DNA of 64,000 bases from the NCBI RefSeq assembly GCF_003583765.1, contig NZ_QXQA01000002.1, positions 248,001 to 312,000 on the forward strand. The letters are read 5' to 3'. The stretch's first letter is position 1. Each line of letters opens with the position of its first letter. Positions 50,961-59,874 of the stretch are shown here, in pieces. The translations under genes were made by a program, and so were the position numbers. A model generated the notes under the pieces. That model did no database searches. It was not told the origin of the DNA and was given only the letters and a program-made list of their open reading frames with translations. The stretch comes from Paenibacillus nanensis. Its GTDB lineage: Bacteria > Bacillota > Bacilli > Paenibacillales > Paenibacillaceae.

Positions 50961-51884
50961 ATGGACCTTGATATTACGGAGAAATCGCTTCCCTTCTATG
51001 AAGCTCTGGCAAGCAACGTTCGATTGAAGATTATTCGTCTCCTCGCCAAACGATCGATGAATATACGCGAGTTAGCCGAAGCGGTGGGTCTCAGCAGCGC
51101 TATCATGACGATGCACATTAAGAAATTGGAGAATGCCCAAATCATACGAACCGAAATGCTGCCGGGCCTAGGCAAAGGCGGCGTTCAGAAGCTGTGCACC
51201 TTGCAGCTCGAGCATGCGGAAATTATATTTCCTTCCAAGATGGCCGAGATGCGGGAATTTCACGAGACCGAAGTGTCAATCGGGCATTTCTCCGACATTC
51301 GGGTCGAACCGACTTGCGGCATCGCGACGATCGAACGATTCATCGGGGAAGTGGACGATCCGCGGTATTTCTATGATCCCGACCGGTTCCACGCAAAAAT
51401 TATTTGGTTCAGCGAAGGGTTCGTCGAATATAAAATTCCGAATTTCTTATTATCGACGCAGAATCCGGAGGAAATCGTCGTGTCTATGGAAATTTCCTCA
51501 GAAGCCCCGCTGACGAATAATAATTGGCCCTCGGATATTACGTTTTATTTGAATAACGTCAAGCTGGGCACTTGGACAAGTCCAGGGGATTTCGGCGAAA
51601 AACCGGGCAAATACAATCCGTCCTGGTGGCCGCCTCTCGTGAATCAATACGGCTTGCTTAAGCATCTTAGCGTATCGGCCAAAGGCACTTACATGGACGG
51701 CACCAAAATTTCCGACATCACGATCGAGGATTTGAATGTAAAGGAACGTCACTGGACGCTGCGCCTCGCGGTGGAGAACGAATCCGAGCATGTTGGAGGA
51801 TTAACCCTCTTCGGCAAAGGCTTCGGCAACTATAATCAGGATCTCATGTTCCGGCTCTATTACAACAAACCTTCGGCGGAGTAA
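50961..51884 (+). CDS. ArsR-type winged-helix regulator with large C-terminal domain, copy 1
   Basis: 307 residues. Residues ~10-75 are an ArsR/SmtB winged helix ('LASNVRLKIIRLLAKRSMNIRELAEAVGLSSAIMTMHIKKLENAQII'). No metal-binding Cys pair is seen there. The remaining ~220 residues form a conserved domain shared with the gene at 58843-59757, with 'EPTCGIAT', 'DDPRYFYDP', 'WTSPGDFG' and 'WWPP..NQYGLLK' motifs; its Trp/Asn-rich nature suggests carbohydrate binding. GGAGG precedes ATG. Followed by a terminator. It lies at the edge of an arabinan-type locus. Confidence 0.8.
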   Translation: MDLDITEKSLPFYEALASNVRLKIIRLLAKRSMNIRELAEAVGLSSAIMTMHIKKLENAQIIRTEMLPGLGKGGVQKLCTLQLEHAEIIFPSKMAEMREFHETEVSIGHFSDIRVEPTCGIATIERFIGEVDDPRYFYDPDRFHAKIIWFSEGFVEYKIPNFLLSTQNPEEIVVSMEISSEAPLTNNNWPSDITFYLNNVKLGTWTSPGDFGEKPGKYNPSWWPPLVNQYGLLKHLSVSAKGTYMDGTKISDITIEDLNVKERHWTLRLAVENESEHVGGLTLFGKGFGNYNQDLMFRLYYNKPSAE

Positions 51885-51917
51885 CCCAAAAGGTACTCGC
51901 ATGATACGAAAGCGGAT

Positions 51918-51962
51918 GGACCTCATATTCCACGGCAATGTGGAGGATGAGGTCCTTTTTCA
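51918..51962 (+). terminator. Terminator after ArsR-type regulator 1
   Basis: Stem GGACCTCAT/ATGAGGTCC with an inner CCAC/GTGG pairing, followed by TTTTT. Confidence 0.9.
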
Positions 51963-52077
51963 TGGAATCCTATTCGTCGTAAATGTGCAACGAAAACGTC
52001 TGAATATCGGTAGTTAACCCTTGCCATGCTGCAATAAAATTTGAATATCCGATAAATAACCGAAGAGGTGCGTATAG

Positions 52078-53256
52078 ATGGAGCTTTCATTATTGCCAAA
52101 TGACTTATTGCAGCATTACTGCCGAAAAATTCAAATACCTGAAGGCGCTGCCGAAATATTGGCGGATATCACGAATAAAATTATCAATGACCAAAAGCTA
52201 TTCGAAATTTATGCGGAATTTTACAAGAACACGATAGAGAGCGGATACTGGACGACAGTTTGGGAACCGCTGGCCGTTCATCCTTACGTGAAGGACGTAT
52301 TCGGAAAGCATGCCTCCCTGTTTTACTTGCATGCGGCGCTGCAAAGATTGCCGCTGACGGAGCGGAAATATTCCGAAAGAAACTTAAGCGAGGAACTATT
52401 TGTAGAAACTTTGCGGGATATCGGCGTATGGGTGCAACATGCCTATCAATTAGTAGGCTACTATGCGATCGGAAATTTCAGCTGGATCTGGCGGCATCTC
52501 GAAGCGAAGCTGTTCCGTCTGGGCGGCATGCAATTTATGGCGGCCCCGTTTTCCGGAGTCGTCAAAGGCTTTTACCATTCAAAAGAACATCATTTTTTGC
52601 TATTATGCGGCGATGGGATGGAATTAAGGGCAAACGGAGATATGCAAGGGGTATGCAATAAAGAGAAAACAACCGACGGCTTTGTAACCAAATACGAGGA
52701 AACGGAGCAATTTTATATCGGAAATCCAATCACGCCCATTGGAAAAGGTTTGAACAAACAAGTAAAGCTTAATCGTTCGGAATGGCAAAAAGTGCTGGAC
52801 AAGGACGATCATTTGCTCGAGGTCCACATCCCAAGAGATACGGCTTTTAACATGGAAGCCTTAAAAGAAACGTATAAACGGGCTAAAGATTTTTATTCAA
52901 CCTATTTCCCCGAGGTCAAATATAAAGGCATGATAAGCCACTCTTGGCTATTTACGCCCCAGCTCCGGGAGATGCTGCCGCCTGCCAGCAATATCGTAAA
53001 GTTCCAGCAGCAATTCTACCTCTATCCGACCGCGGGTTCGGAGCGTTTTTTATGGAATTTTGTGTTTAATGAAATAACCGAGCGAAAGGACGCAAAGCCC
53101 GACACGTCATTAAGGAAGCAAGTTCTTCGTTACCTGGAAGAAGAGAAAGAGATGTTCGATATGAATGGCATATATCTTGATCTATGCGGAGAATTTGGAA
53201 CCGTAGAATATGAAAAGATAGCGAAGGTGCCGGACGCTAATGACGGCGGCATGTAA
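52078..53256 (+). CDS. Putative GNAT-like acyltransferase-domain protein
   Basis: 392 residues, soluble. It resembles the two-domain 'acyltransferase domain-containing' family of Bacillota, an N-terminal helical NAT_N-like part (about 1-120) and a C-terminal GNAT-like part ('LLEVHIPRDTAFNMEALKETYKRAKDFYSTYFPEVKYKGMISHSWLFTPQLREML'). Substrate and catalytic residues are unknown. GAGGTG stands 7 bases before ATG. It has its own unit between two terminators; codon use looks more AT-rich than its neighbours, which may point to later acquisition. Family assignment is tentative. Confidence 0.55.
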   Translation: MELSLLPNDLLQHYCRKIQIPEGAAEILADITNKIINDQKLFEIYAEFYKNTIESGYWTTVWEPLAVHPYVKDVFGKHASLFYLHAALQRLPLTERKYSERNLSEELFVETLRDIGVWVQHAYQLVGYYAIGNFSWIWRHLEAKLFRLGGMQFMAAPFSGVVKGFYHSKEHHFLLLCGDGMELRANGDMQGVCNKEKTTDGFVTKYEETEQFYIGNPITPIGKGLNKQVKLNRSEWQKVLDKDDHLLEVHIPRDTAFNMEALKETYKRAKDFYSTYFPEVKYKGMISHSWLFTPQLREMLPPASNIVKFQQQFYLYPTAGSERFLWNFVFNEITERKDAKPDTSLRKQVLRYLEEEKEMFDMNGIYLDLCGEFGTVEYEKIAKVPDANDGGM

Positions 53257-53260
53257 AGAA

Positions 53261-53304
53261 ATGAGGCGTTCACCCCGATATGGGGGAACGCCTCATCCCT
53301 TTTG
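53261..53304. terminator. Bidirectional terminator
   Basis: Long stem ATGAGGCGTTC-CCCC / GGGG-GAACGCCTCAT, followed by TTTT on the plus strand and TTTCTTTA on the minus strand. It separates the acyltransferase-like gene from the convergent GH43 gene. Confidence 0.82.
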
Positions 53305-53313
53305 CCGAACGAT

Positions 53314-54294
53314 TTAAGCTCCGGCAACTCGCTTCGATTCCGCAACTGGGATGCCGAAGTTCGGCGTTCCGTCCTCATTCCAAGTAAAGGCTTGAGCGCG
53401 GGTATGACGGTTGGGATCGTATAAGGGATCGCCGACGATCTCTTTATAATTACGGCCGTGGTAGACGATAATATCTTCCGTTCCATCCGCGGACACAGTA
53501 AAGCTGTTATGACCCGGGCCGTAGATGCCCGTTGATTCATTCGTCTGGAAGACCGGCTCTTTCGACTTCGACCACGAAGCGGGATTCAGCAGATCGGCAT
53601 CCTCCGAGGCAGTAAGGAGTCCCATGCAATAATGATGATCCGTCGCGCTCGCGGAGTAACTAATGAATATTTTGCCGTTGCGCTTCAGGACGGCAGCCCC
53701 TTCGTTCACTTTAAAGCCAATCCGCTCCCAGTCATACTCCGGCTGCGAGATCATAACCTGCGGCAGCTCGATTGTCCAAGGATTGGTCATCCGAGCGATG
53801 TACAAATTCGAATTCCCTTCAATATTCGGATCTTTCTGCGCCCATACGTAATACCGGACGCCTCTATGCTCGAACGTCGTCGCGTCCAAGGAGAACGATT
53901 CCCATTCCGTCTTCACTTGCCCCTTCTCGACCCATTCTCCTTCGAGCGGATTCTCCGCACGGTTCTCAAGCACATACATCCGATGGTCGAACAATCCTTC
54001 CTTCGTCTCCGACGTATGAGCCGCGGCAAAATAGATGTACCAGCCGCCGTCGATATAATGAATTTCCGGCGCCCATATATTGGCGCTCAATATGCCGCTT
54101 TCGCGTTTCCGCCATACAACGACCGCTTCAGCGTCGGACAAGCCCTGAATCGTCGTTGCCCTGCGAACTTCAATACGGTCGTATTCCGGAACGGAAGCCG
54201 TAAAATAATAGTAACCGTCAGAGTGTTTATAGACCCATGGGTCCGCGCGCTGCTCGATAATCGGATTATGTAACTGCTCCTTCAACTTCTCCAT
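53314..54294 (-). CDS. Glycoside hydrolase family 43, cytoplasmic
   Basis: 326 residues, five-bladed beta-propeller of GH43 (arabinofuranosidase/xylosidase class). The catalytic Asp lies in QRADPWVY near residue 18, the pKa-modulating Asp in SLDATTF and the catalytic Glu in VNEGAAVL. No signal peptide, so it acts on imported oligosaccharides. It is closely related to the next gene upstream: both share FTASVPEYDR, WAPEIH and YGPGHNSF, so they arose by duplication. It is 44 bases after that gene. Confidence 0.92.
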   Translation of the reverse strand: MEKLKEQLHNPIIEQRADPWVYKHSDGYYYFTASVPEYDRIEVRRATTIQGLSDAEAVVVWRKRESGILSANIWAPEIHYIDGGWYIYFAAAHTSETKEGLFDHRMYVLENRAENPLEGEWVEKGQVKTEWESFSLDATTFEHRGVRYYVWAQKDPNIEGNSNLYIARMTNPWTIELPQVMISQPEYDWERIGFKVNEGAAVLKRNGKIFISYSASATDHHYCMGLLTASEDADLLNPASWSKSKEPVFQTNESTGIYGPGHNSFTVSADGTEDIIVYHGRNYKEIVGDPLYDPNRHTRAQAFTWNEDGTPNFGIPVAESKRVAGA

Positions 54295-54338
54295 ATTGGT
54301 TCTCCCTCATCCCATATCATTTCTTTTTTTATCCTCTC

Positions 54339-55367
54339 TTACTGTTCCTGCACGGGCTCTCCGAAGTCCGGTGTGCCGTCCTCGTTCCAGCCAAATACCT
54401 GCGCTCGTGTATGCCGGTTCGGGTCGTATAACGGATCGCCTTCAATCTCCTTGTAGCTGCGGGCATGGTAGACAATCACGTCTTGCCGGCCGTCCTCCGA
54501 TACGGTAAAGCTGTTATGGCCGGGACCATAAATGCCGTTCTCCTCGCTTGTCCGGAATACCGGCTGCTCAGACTTACTCCATGACTCGGCGTTCATCAGA
54601 TCGGCGTTTTCGTCCGCGGTCAACAGGCCGACCGCATAGTTATCGTCCGTGGCGCTGCCGGAATACGTAATCATTACTTTCCCGTTGCGCTTCAGCACAG
54701 CTGCCCCTTCATTTACCCAAAAACCAATGGTCTCCCACGGATACTCAGGCTTTGATATCAACGTTTGGCCGCCTTCAATCGTCCATGGATTGGCCATTCG
54801 GGCAATGTACAAATTGGAATTGCCCCGAATGCGCGGATCCTTCTGCGCCCAGACCAGATAGCGCGTCCCTTTATGCTCGAAGGTCGTCGCGTCAAGAGAG
54901 AACGACTCCCATTCCGTCGCGAGCTGCCCCTTCTCCGTCCATTCCCCTTCAAGCGGATTTGCCGCCCCGTTCTCAAGCACATAGATCCGATGATCGAATG
55001 GGGCGTCTTCCCTCGCCGCGGCATAGTAGATATACCACTTTCCATCGATTGAATGAATTTCCGGCGCCCAAATATGTTTGCTCATTTCGCCTTGCTCCGG
55101 CTTCGTCCAAACCGTCGCCGGCTTCGCGTCGCCTAAGCCTCGAATCGTCCTGGACCGCCTCAGCTCCAAGCGGTCGTATTCCGGAACAGAAGCGGTAAAA
55201 TAATAATAACCGTCAGTATGCTTGTATACCCATGGATCGGCGCGCTGTTCGATTAGCGGGTTCGGATATTCACTTGAGCCCGTAGACGCCGCTCCGCTGC
55301 AGCCGCCTGCCAGGATACAGGCAAGAAGCGACGATAGAAGGAGGAGCGCAGCCCTCGCGCGGCTCAT
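54339..55367 (-). CDS. Glycoside hydrolase family 43, lipoprotein form
   Basis: 342 residues. The same GH43 propeller as the downstream gene, with RADPWVY, SLDATTF and VNEGAAVL intact, but with an N-terminal signal peptide ending AGGC (Cys23), so it should be lipid-anchored outside the membrane. The lipobox is slightly unusual (Ala at -3). It overlaps the permease gene upstream as ATGA. The inside/outside paralogue pair suggests debranching of arabinose-containing glycans on both sides of the membrane. Confidence 0.9.
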   Translation of the reverse strand: MSRARAALLLLSSLLACILAGGCSGAASTGSSEYPNPLIEQRADPWVYKHTDGYYYFTASVPEYDRLELRRSRTIRGLGDAKPATVWTKPEQGEMSKHIWAPEIHSIDGKWYIYYAAAREDAPFDHRIYVLENGAANPLEGEWTEKGQLATEWESFSLDATTFEHKGTRYLVWAQKDPRIRGNSNLYIARMANPWTIEGGQTLISKPEYPWETIGFWVNEGAAVLKRNGKVMITYSGSATDDNYAVGLLTADENADLMNAESWSKSEQPVFRTSEENGIYGPGHNSFTVSEDGRQDVIVYHARSYKEIEGDPLYDPNRHTRAQVFGWNEDGTPDFGEPVQEQ

Positions 55368-56212
55368 CCTTTGACGCCCCCGGCAGTCATCCCTTCAATG
55401 AAATACCGTTGGAAGAATACGAATACGATCAGCACCGGAATAATGGCGAATACCGAGCCCGCGATCAGAACCTGATAGTTATTGCCGTATGGTGTTAACA
55501 ACGTCGACAGACCAATTGGTATCGTCAGCTTCGCCGTATTATTTAGCACGATGAGCGGCCACAGGAAGTTATTCCAGCTGAACAACGCCTGCAGGATCGC
55601 CATGGAAGAAAACGCCGGCGCCATCAGTGGCATCATGATCCGGAAGAATATGCCGTATTCCGTACATCCATCCACCCTCGCCGCGTCCAAAAAATCTTTC
55701 GGAAGCCCGCTGGCATACTGCCGGAAGAAGAAAATCGGCAGCGGCGCCACAACAAACGGCAGGATGACTCCCCACATATTATTGATGAGCTTCATATCGA
55801 TCGACAGCTGGTAAAGCGGCAGCATAATGATCTCGAGCGGCACCGCCATGATGACCAGCACTAATAAAAAGATCAGATTGCGCAGCTTAAACCGGTAGAC
55901 GGCAAGCGCATAACCGACCATCGATGATAGAAGCAGGCAAAGCACCGTAAACACAAGCGCGATTATAATGCTGTTGGCGTACCATTTCAGATAAAACGTT
56001 TCCGGCGAGAAGATGTGGACATAGTTATCGAATGTCAGTAGTTCGCGGTCGAGCCGCAAATTCAGGCCGAATCGGATGAGCTCCTGAGCGGGTTTAAACG
56101 AAGCGACGGCAAGCGTCGCGAGCGGAAACAAGGCGAATATAGCCAAGGCCGCAAACAGGAGCAGCATGCCAAACCGCTGGATCGACCATTTTCCTTTGCG
56201 CGTACTATCCAT
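55364..56212 (-). CDS. Sugar ABC transporter permease (AraQ-like)
   Basis: 282 residues, CUT1-family permease with six helices. EAA-like loop reads 'LDAARVDGCTEYGIFFRIMMPL', and the end 'QRYFIEGMTAGGVKG' is typical. It begins two bases after the stop of the AraP-like gene and overlaps the GH43 lipoprotein gene. Arabino-oligosaccharides are the likely cargo, judged from the GH43 genes in the same operon. Confidence 0.9.
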   Translation of the reverse strand: MDSTRKGKWSIQRFGMLLLFAALAIFALFPLATLAVASFKPAQELIRFGLNLRLDRELLTFDNYVHIFSPETFYLKWYANSIIIALVFTVLCLLLSSMVGYALAVYRFKLRNLIFLLVLVIMAVPLEIIMLPLYQLSIDMKLINNMWGVILPFVVAPLPIFFFRQYASGLPKDFLDAARVDGCTEYGIFFRIMMPLMAPAFSSMAILQALFSWNNFLWPLIVLNNTAKLTIPIGLSTLLTPYGNNYQVLIAGSVFAIIPVLIVFVFFQRYFIEGMTAGGVKG

Positions 56213-56214
56213 GA

Positions 56215-57111
56215 CTAATCCTCCTTCTTAAACAGTCCGAAGAATCGAAGCTGAATGACCGTTACAAGCAAAGTGATGACCAGCAGCACGACTCCGACCG
56301 CCGCTCCCAACCCCAGATTAAATTGCTCCCAGCCCGATCTGTACAAGTAACCGACCATCGTCAGGCCGATATCCTTCGGGGAACGGTTCCCGCTCCAAAG
56401 CATGTAGCTTTCCGTAAACATCGCATAACCGCCGTAAATGCTAATTGTGAAAACATAGATCGTGATCGGCTTCAGCAGAGGCACCGTTATTCGGGTAAAC
56501 TTCTTCCATGTGCCGGCGCCGTCTATTTCCGCGGATTCATAAAGCTCCTTCGGAATATTTTGCAAGCCTGCCATGAAATAAAGAAGGTTGATGCCCATCC
56601 ACCGCCAGCAGGCTAGAATAAGCAGCGTCATAAGCGCAAGCCACTGGTCGCCGAGCCATCGCTGTTTCTCGAACCCAAGCGCAGTAACGATGGTGTTCAT
56701 CAAAGATCCGTCGAGCTCTCCGAACGCCATCCGGAATATCGTACCTGCGACAACGACGGACGTAAGCGCAGGGATAAACAGGGTCGACCGGAAAAAGTTT
56801 TTGAACACCATCGCCTTCGAATTGAGAAATACCGCCAGCACGAGCGGAATCGGAATAAGAAGCACAATGGTGAGCGCCGTATAAACCGTACTGTTCTTCA
56901 GCGCTTTCAAGAAGGACGGATTCCACAGCTCCTCGTAGTTAGCCGTCCCCACGTACTTCGCTTCGCCCGGAACGATCTCCTGAAAGCTCATCGTAATCGC
57001 GGAATAGACGGGATATACAAAAAAGATGGCAAACGACAATAAAAAAGGCACTACGAATACATAGGGCGCAATTTTCTGGGAATACAACAAATTCGAGCGC
57101 CTGCCCGTCAT
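56215..57111 (-). CDS. Sugar ABC transporter permease (AraP-like)
   Basis: 298 residues, CUT1-family permease with six helices. Begins 'APYVFVVPFLLSFAIFFVYP'; the EAA loop is 'LYESAEIDGAGTWKKFTRITVPLL'. GGGAGGG lies 6 bases before ATG. It is separated from the binding-protein gene by a 70-base gap with a stem-loop. Forms the membrane channel with the AraQ-like subunit. Confidence 0.9.
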   Translation of the reverse strand: MTGRRSNLLYSQKIAPYVFVVPFLLSFAIFFVYPVYSAITMSFQEIVPGEAKYVGTANYEELWNPSFLKALKNSTVYTALTIVLLIPIPLVLAVFLNSKAMVFKNFFRSTLFIPALTSVVVAGTIFRMAFGELDGSLMNTIVTALGFEKQRWLGDQWLALMTLLILACWRWMGINLLYFMAGLQNIPKELYESAEIDGAGTWKKFTRITVPLLKPITIYVFTISIYGGYAMFTESYMLWSGNRSPKDIGLTMVGYLYRSGWEQFNLGLGAAVGVVLLVITLLVTVIQLRFFGLFKKED

Positions 57112-57130
57112 AAGTAACCCTCCCTAAAGG

Positions 57131-57174
57131 GTAAGCATACCGCCAGCCCTTTTAGCGGCCGGCGATATGCTTCC
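57131..57174 (-). other. Stem-loop between binding-protein and permease genes
   Basis: GTAAGCATA-CGCC / GGCG-TATGCTTCC with a T-rich loop and single mismatches. No T-run follows on the minus strand. Such structures commonly reduce read-through and protect the upstream mRNA so that the binding protein exceeds the permeases. Confidence 0.6.
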
Positions 57175-57181
57175 GGAATCG

Positions 57182-58546
57182 TTATTTCAATGTGTCGTTA
57201 ACTTCCTTCAATACTTTCTCGACATCTTCGCCGTCAAGCAGGATGCGCACATTTGTCTGTGTCTTGATCGCATCGATGACCTCCGGCGTCTTCTCGCCGA
57301 TATTGATGCCTTCGATCTCATCCTTCACTTCCGTCAACACATCGAAGATTCCGTCGCCGAAGTATTCCGTGAACTTGTTCGGCTCTTTCATCGCCGGATC
57401 TGTCCAAGCGTCGGAACGGATCGGGTCGAAACCAAGCTCCGTCCACGTCGCGATGCTGCCCTCTTTCGAAATTTTTGAGAATTTCAGGAATTCTTTGGCC
57501 AGCTCTTTGTTTTTCGACTGGTTTGTAATAACCGTACCTGTGCCGCCCATTCCCGCGGAACGAGGCTCGCCTTCGTTCCAAGCCGGCATCGGACGAATAA
57601 TAATTTTACCTTTCAAGTCAGGCATGCTGTCCGTGAAACGGCCCATATACCAAAGCGGCATCCAGATCGAAGCAGCGCCGCCCGCGTTCATAAAGCCAAA
57701 ATATTCTTCCGTATGGTGGAATCCGCCTGGCGCGCCGACCGCAACGCCGGACTTCATGAGCTCCTGCTGCCACTTCAACACCTTCGTCACTTCAGGGCTG
57801 TCCAAGTTCGGCTCGAAGCTTGCCGTCAGCAAGTCGTTGTTGCCCGGCTGCTGCGCCGTTTGCAGCCACATCGACCATTGCTCGCTCGTCTCGAGCGTCG
57901 TCATCGGAATACCCGTCTTCTCCAATACTTGTTGACCAGCCTTCGCGAAATCGTCCCAAGTCTTGATATCGTCCGCGTTTACGCCTGCTTTATCTAGGAT
58001 CTCTTTGTTGTAATAGATAACGGAAGCGCCAACGTGGTAATCAACACCGTAATACTTGCCGTCTTTCGCATAGATGTCAAAGCGGGCTTTGATCAGGTTG
58101 GCGAGATCCGGCTCGATAATATCGTTTAGCGGCTCAAGCTGAGGCTCGCCCTTCAAGAAGTTCGGAAACTTGCCAAGCTCGATATCCGCCATATCCGGAG
58201 CTCCGCTGCCGGACTGCAAGGATACAAGCAGCTTGTTATGTACGTCGTCGAACGGGCTGACCGTAGGTACGATCTCGATCGGTTTATCCGGGTTCGCCTC
58301 ATTCCAGCGTTTTGCCATTTCAAGATAATAGTCGGCATGCAGCTGCTGGAACGTCCAAAATTCAAGCTTTGTCGCCTTGCCGTCCGATGCTCCTCCTGCG
58401 TTGTTCGCGTCTTGGCTCGACGCATTGCCGGCTGCGTTGTTACCGCTTTCATTTCCGCCGGCATTCGAATTGCTTCCCGAACATGCCGAAAGCACCAAGG
58501 ACATCATCATCACGACTGAAAGCAAAACCAAATACGACTTCCTCAT
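57182..58546 (-). CDS. Sugar ABC transporter substrate-binding lipoprotein (AraN-like)
   Basis: 454 residues. Signal peptide with lipobox LSAC (Cys22), then a ~35-residue Gly/Asn/Ser linker and a family 1 solute-binding fold ('LEFWTFQQLHADYYLEMAKRWNE'). The region 'GVDYHVGASVIYYNKEIL' and 'PRSAGMGGTGTVITNQSKN' is typical for AraN-type proteins. First gene of the importer-GH43 operon, with a TTGACA promoter and divergent from the second ArsR-type regulator. Confidence 0.9.
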   Translation of the reverse strand: MRKSYLVLLSVVMMMSLVLSACSGSNSNAGGNESGNNAAGNASSQDANNAGGASDGKATKLEFWTFQQLHADYYLEMAKRWNEANPDKPIEIVPTVSPFDDVHNKLLVSLQSGSGAPDMADIELGKFPNFLKGEPQLEPLNDIIEPDLANLIKARFDIYAKDGKYYGVDYHVGASVIYYNKEILDKAGVNADDIKTWDDFAKAGQQVLEKTGIPMTTLETSEQWSMWLQTAQQPGNNDLLTASFEPNLDSPEVTKVLKWQQELMKSGVAVGAPGGFHHTEEYFGFMNAGGAASIWMPLWYMGRFTDSMPDLKGKIIIRPMPAWNEGEPRSAGMGGTGTVITNQSKNKELAKEFLKFSKISKEGSIATWTELGFDPIRSDAWTDPAMKEPNKFTEYFGDGIFDVLTEVKDEIEGINIGEKTPEVIDAIKTQTNVRILLDGEDVEKVLKEVNDTLK

Positions 58547-58645
58547 TTCCGTTTCCCCCTTAAAAATGTGATCCTGCTATGCTTAACTCCTTTTCGGAAT
58601 AAAAGCCTTAATGATTTACCTTTTTACTAACCAATTCATAAATAA

Positions 58646-58674
58646 AGAATACAAAACAACTTTTATTCTGTCAA
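58646..58674 (-). promoter_or_regulatory. Promoter of the arabinan-type importer operon
   Basis: Minus strand TTGACA, 17-base spacer, TATTCT, about 100 bases before the binding-protein ATG. AAGCGCTT at 58685-58692, a weak cre core, lies just upstream. TAAC/GTTA half-sites at 58728-58745 lie on the side of the divergent regulator. Nothing else was seen in the 58547-58842 gap. Confidence 0.7.
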
Positions 58675-58842
58675 TACTAAAATAAAGCGCTTAATATTTC
58701 TTTAATTTTAAGTTTTTATAAACTAAATAACCGACAAACCTGTTACCCCGCTTCTTTCCTGCCTTTGTTCTCACGGCGTCTTTCATAGATTTACGTTTTC
58801 ATTTATAATGAACTAAATCGAATGCCGGAAGGGGCTGTCATT

Positions 58843-59757
58843 TTGATTCATATTAAAGATTTGAAGTCCGGTTTGCCTATATTTAAAGCGCTCGGCTCGG
58901 AAATCCGCATCGAAATTTTAGAAATGATTAAAGAAAATAAAAGCTTAAACCTGAACGAAATCGCGACGAGGCTTGGGCTGACGAACGGCGCCGTAACGAT
59001 GCATATTAAAAAGCTGGAAGAAAGCGGCCTCATTGAAATTATGAACACCGTCGGCAAGCACGGCATCCAAAAAATTTGCTATTTGCATGAAGACATCGTG
59101 ACGATTGAGCTTCAATCAAGCGGGAACGAAAACGTATACGAGGTCGAAATACGAGTCGGCCATTATTCGGACTACGCGGCTGAGCCGACATGCGGACTTG
59201 CGACGAAAGACAGCATCATCGGAGAGTTTGACGATTCGAGATACTTCGCCGATCCGCAGCATATCGATGCCGGCATCATCTGGCTGGCCCAAGGCTATCT
59301 GGAATACCGGATTCCCAATTACTTAAAAACGAACCAACGGTTCAAGGAGCTGCAATTTATATTGGAGCTCAGCTCGGAAGCCCCGGGCTATAACAACAAT
59401 TACCCATCGGATATTATTTTCTCCATCAACAACACGAGGCTCGGCATGTGGACTTCGCCGGGCGATTTCGGCGGAGAGAAAGGCATATGCAATCCGGAGT
59501 GGTGGCCTCCTCACTTGAATCAATTCGGGCTGCTCAAGCTGCTCCGCATTAATGACGAGGGCACTTTCATCGACGGCTGCCGCATTTCGGATACAACCTT
59601 GGGTGACATCGGCCTTTCGCAAACCTCGGACATTAAATTCCGGATCGCGGTTTCGGATTCCACCAAAAGCGGGGGGCTGACGGTATTCGGGCGAAATTTC
59701 GGCAATTACCGGCAGGATATCATTTCGAGAATCATTTATGATGTCGTAGATGGCTAA
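58843..59757 (+). CDS. ArsR-type winged-helix regulator with large C-terminal domain, copy 2
   Basis: 304 residues. The start is probably TTG (reads IHIKDLKSG after the initiator), with GGAAGGGG 8 bases upstream; an ATG seven codons earlier has no RBS. N-terminal ArsR-type winged helix (residues ~8-70), then the same C-terminal domain as the gene at 50961-51884: 'EPTCGLAT', 'DDSRYF', 'WTSPGDFGG', 'WWPPHLNQFGLLK', 'FGRNFGNYRQD'. It is divergent from the AraN-like operon and is its likely regulator. Ligand binding by the C-terminal domain is inferred. Confidence 0.82.
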   Translation: MIHIKDLKSGLPIFKALGSEIRIEILEMIKENKSLNLNEIATRLGLTNGAVTMHIKKLEESGLIEIMNTVGKHGIQKICYLHEDIVTIELQSSGNENVYEVEIRVGHYSDYAAEPTCGLATKDSIIGEFDDSRYFADPQHIDAGIIWLAQGYLEYRIPNYLKTNQRFKELQFILELSSEAPGYNNNYPSDIIFSINNTRLGMWTSPGDFGGEKGICNPEWWPPHLNQFGLLKLLRINDEGTFIDGCRISDTTLGDIGLSQTSDIKFRIAVSDSTKSGGLTVFGRNFGNYRQDIISRIIYDVVDG

Positions 59758-59789
59758 GAGGCCTCACCATTTCCGCGAACAAAAAGGCA

Positions 59790-59833
59790 ACAAAAAATGG
59801 CAGTGAGAGGTTAACATCCTGTACACTGCCATT
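59790..59833 (-). terminator. Terminator after the zinc-ribbon/NDT-like gene
   Basis: Perfect 10-bp stem AATGGCAGTG/CACTGCCATT with a six-T run on the minus strand; ATTCTTTATC follows on the plus strand, so it may also end the ArsR-type gene. Confidence 0.82.
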
Positions 59834-59874
59834 CTTTATCTTCCACCGTACCGTCCGCTTCCATCGAAAATCGC

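Noticed and set aside
58685..58692. cre site in front of the AraN-like operon
   Set aside because: Only the AAGCGCTT core fits; the outer bases disagree at four of 14 positions, so it is mentioned as weak and not listed as a separate operator.
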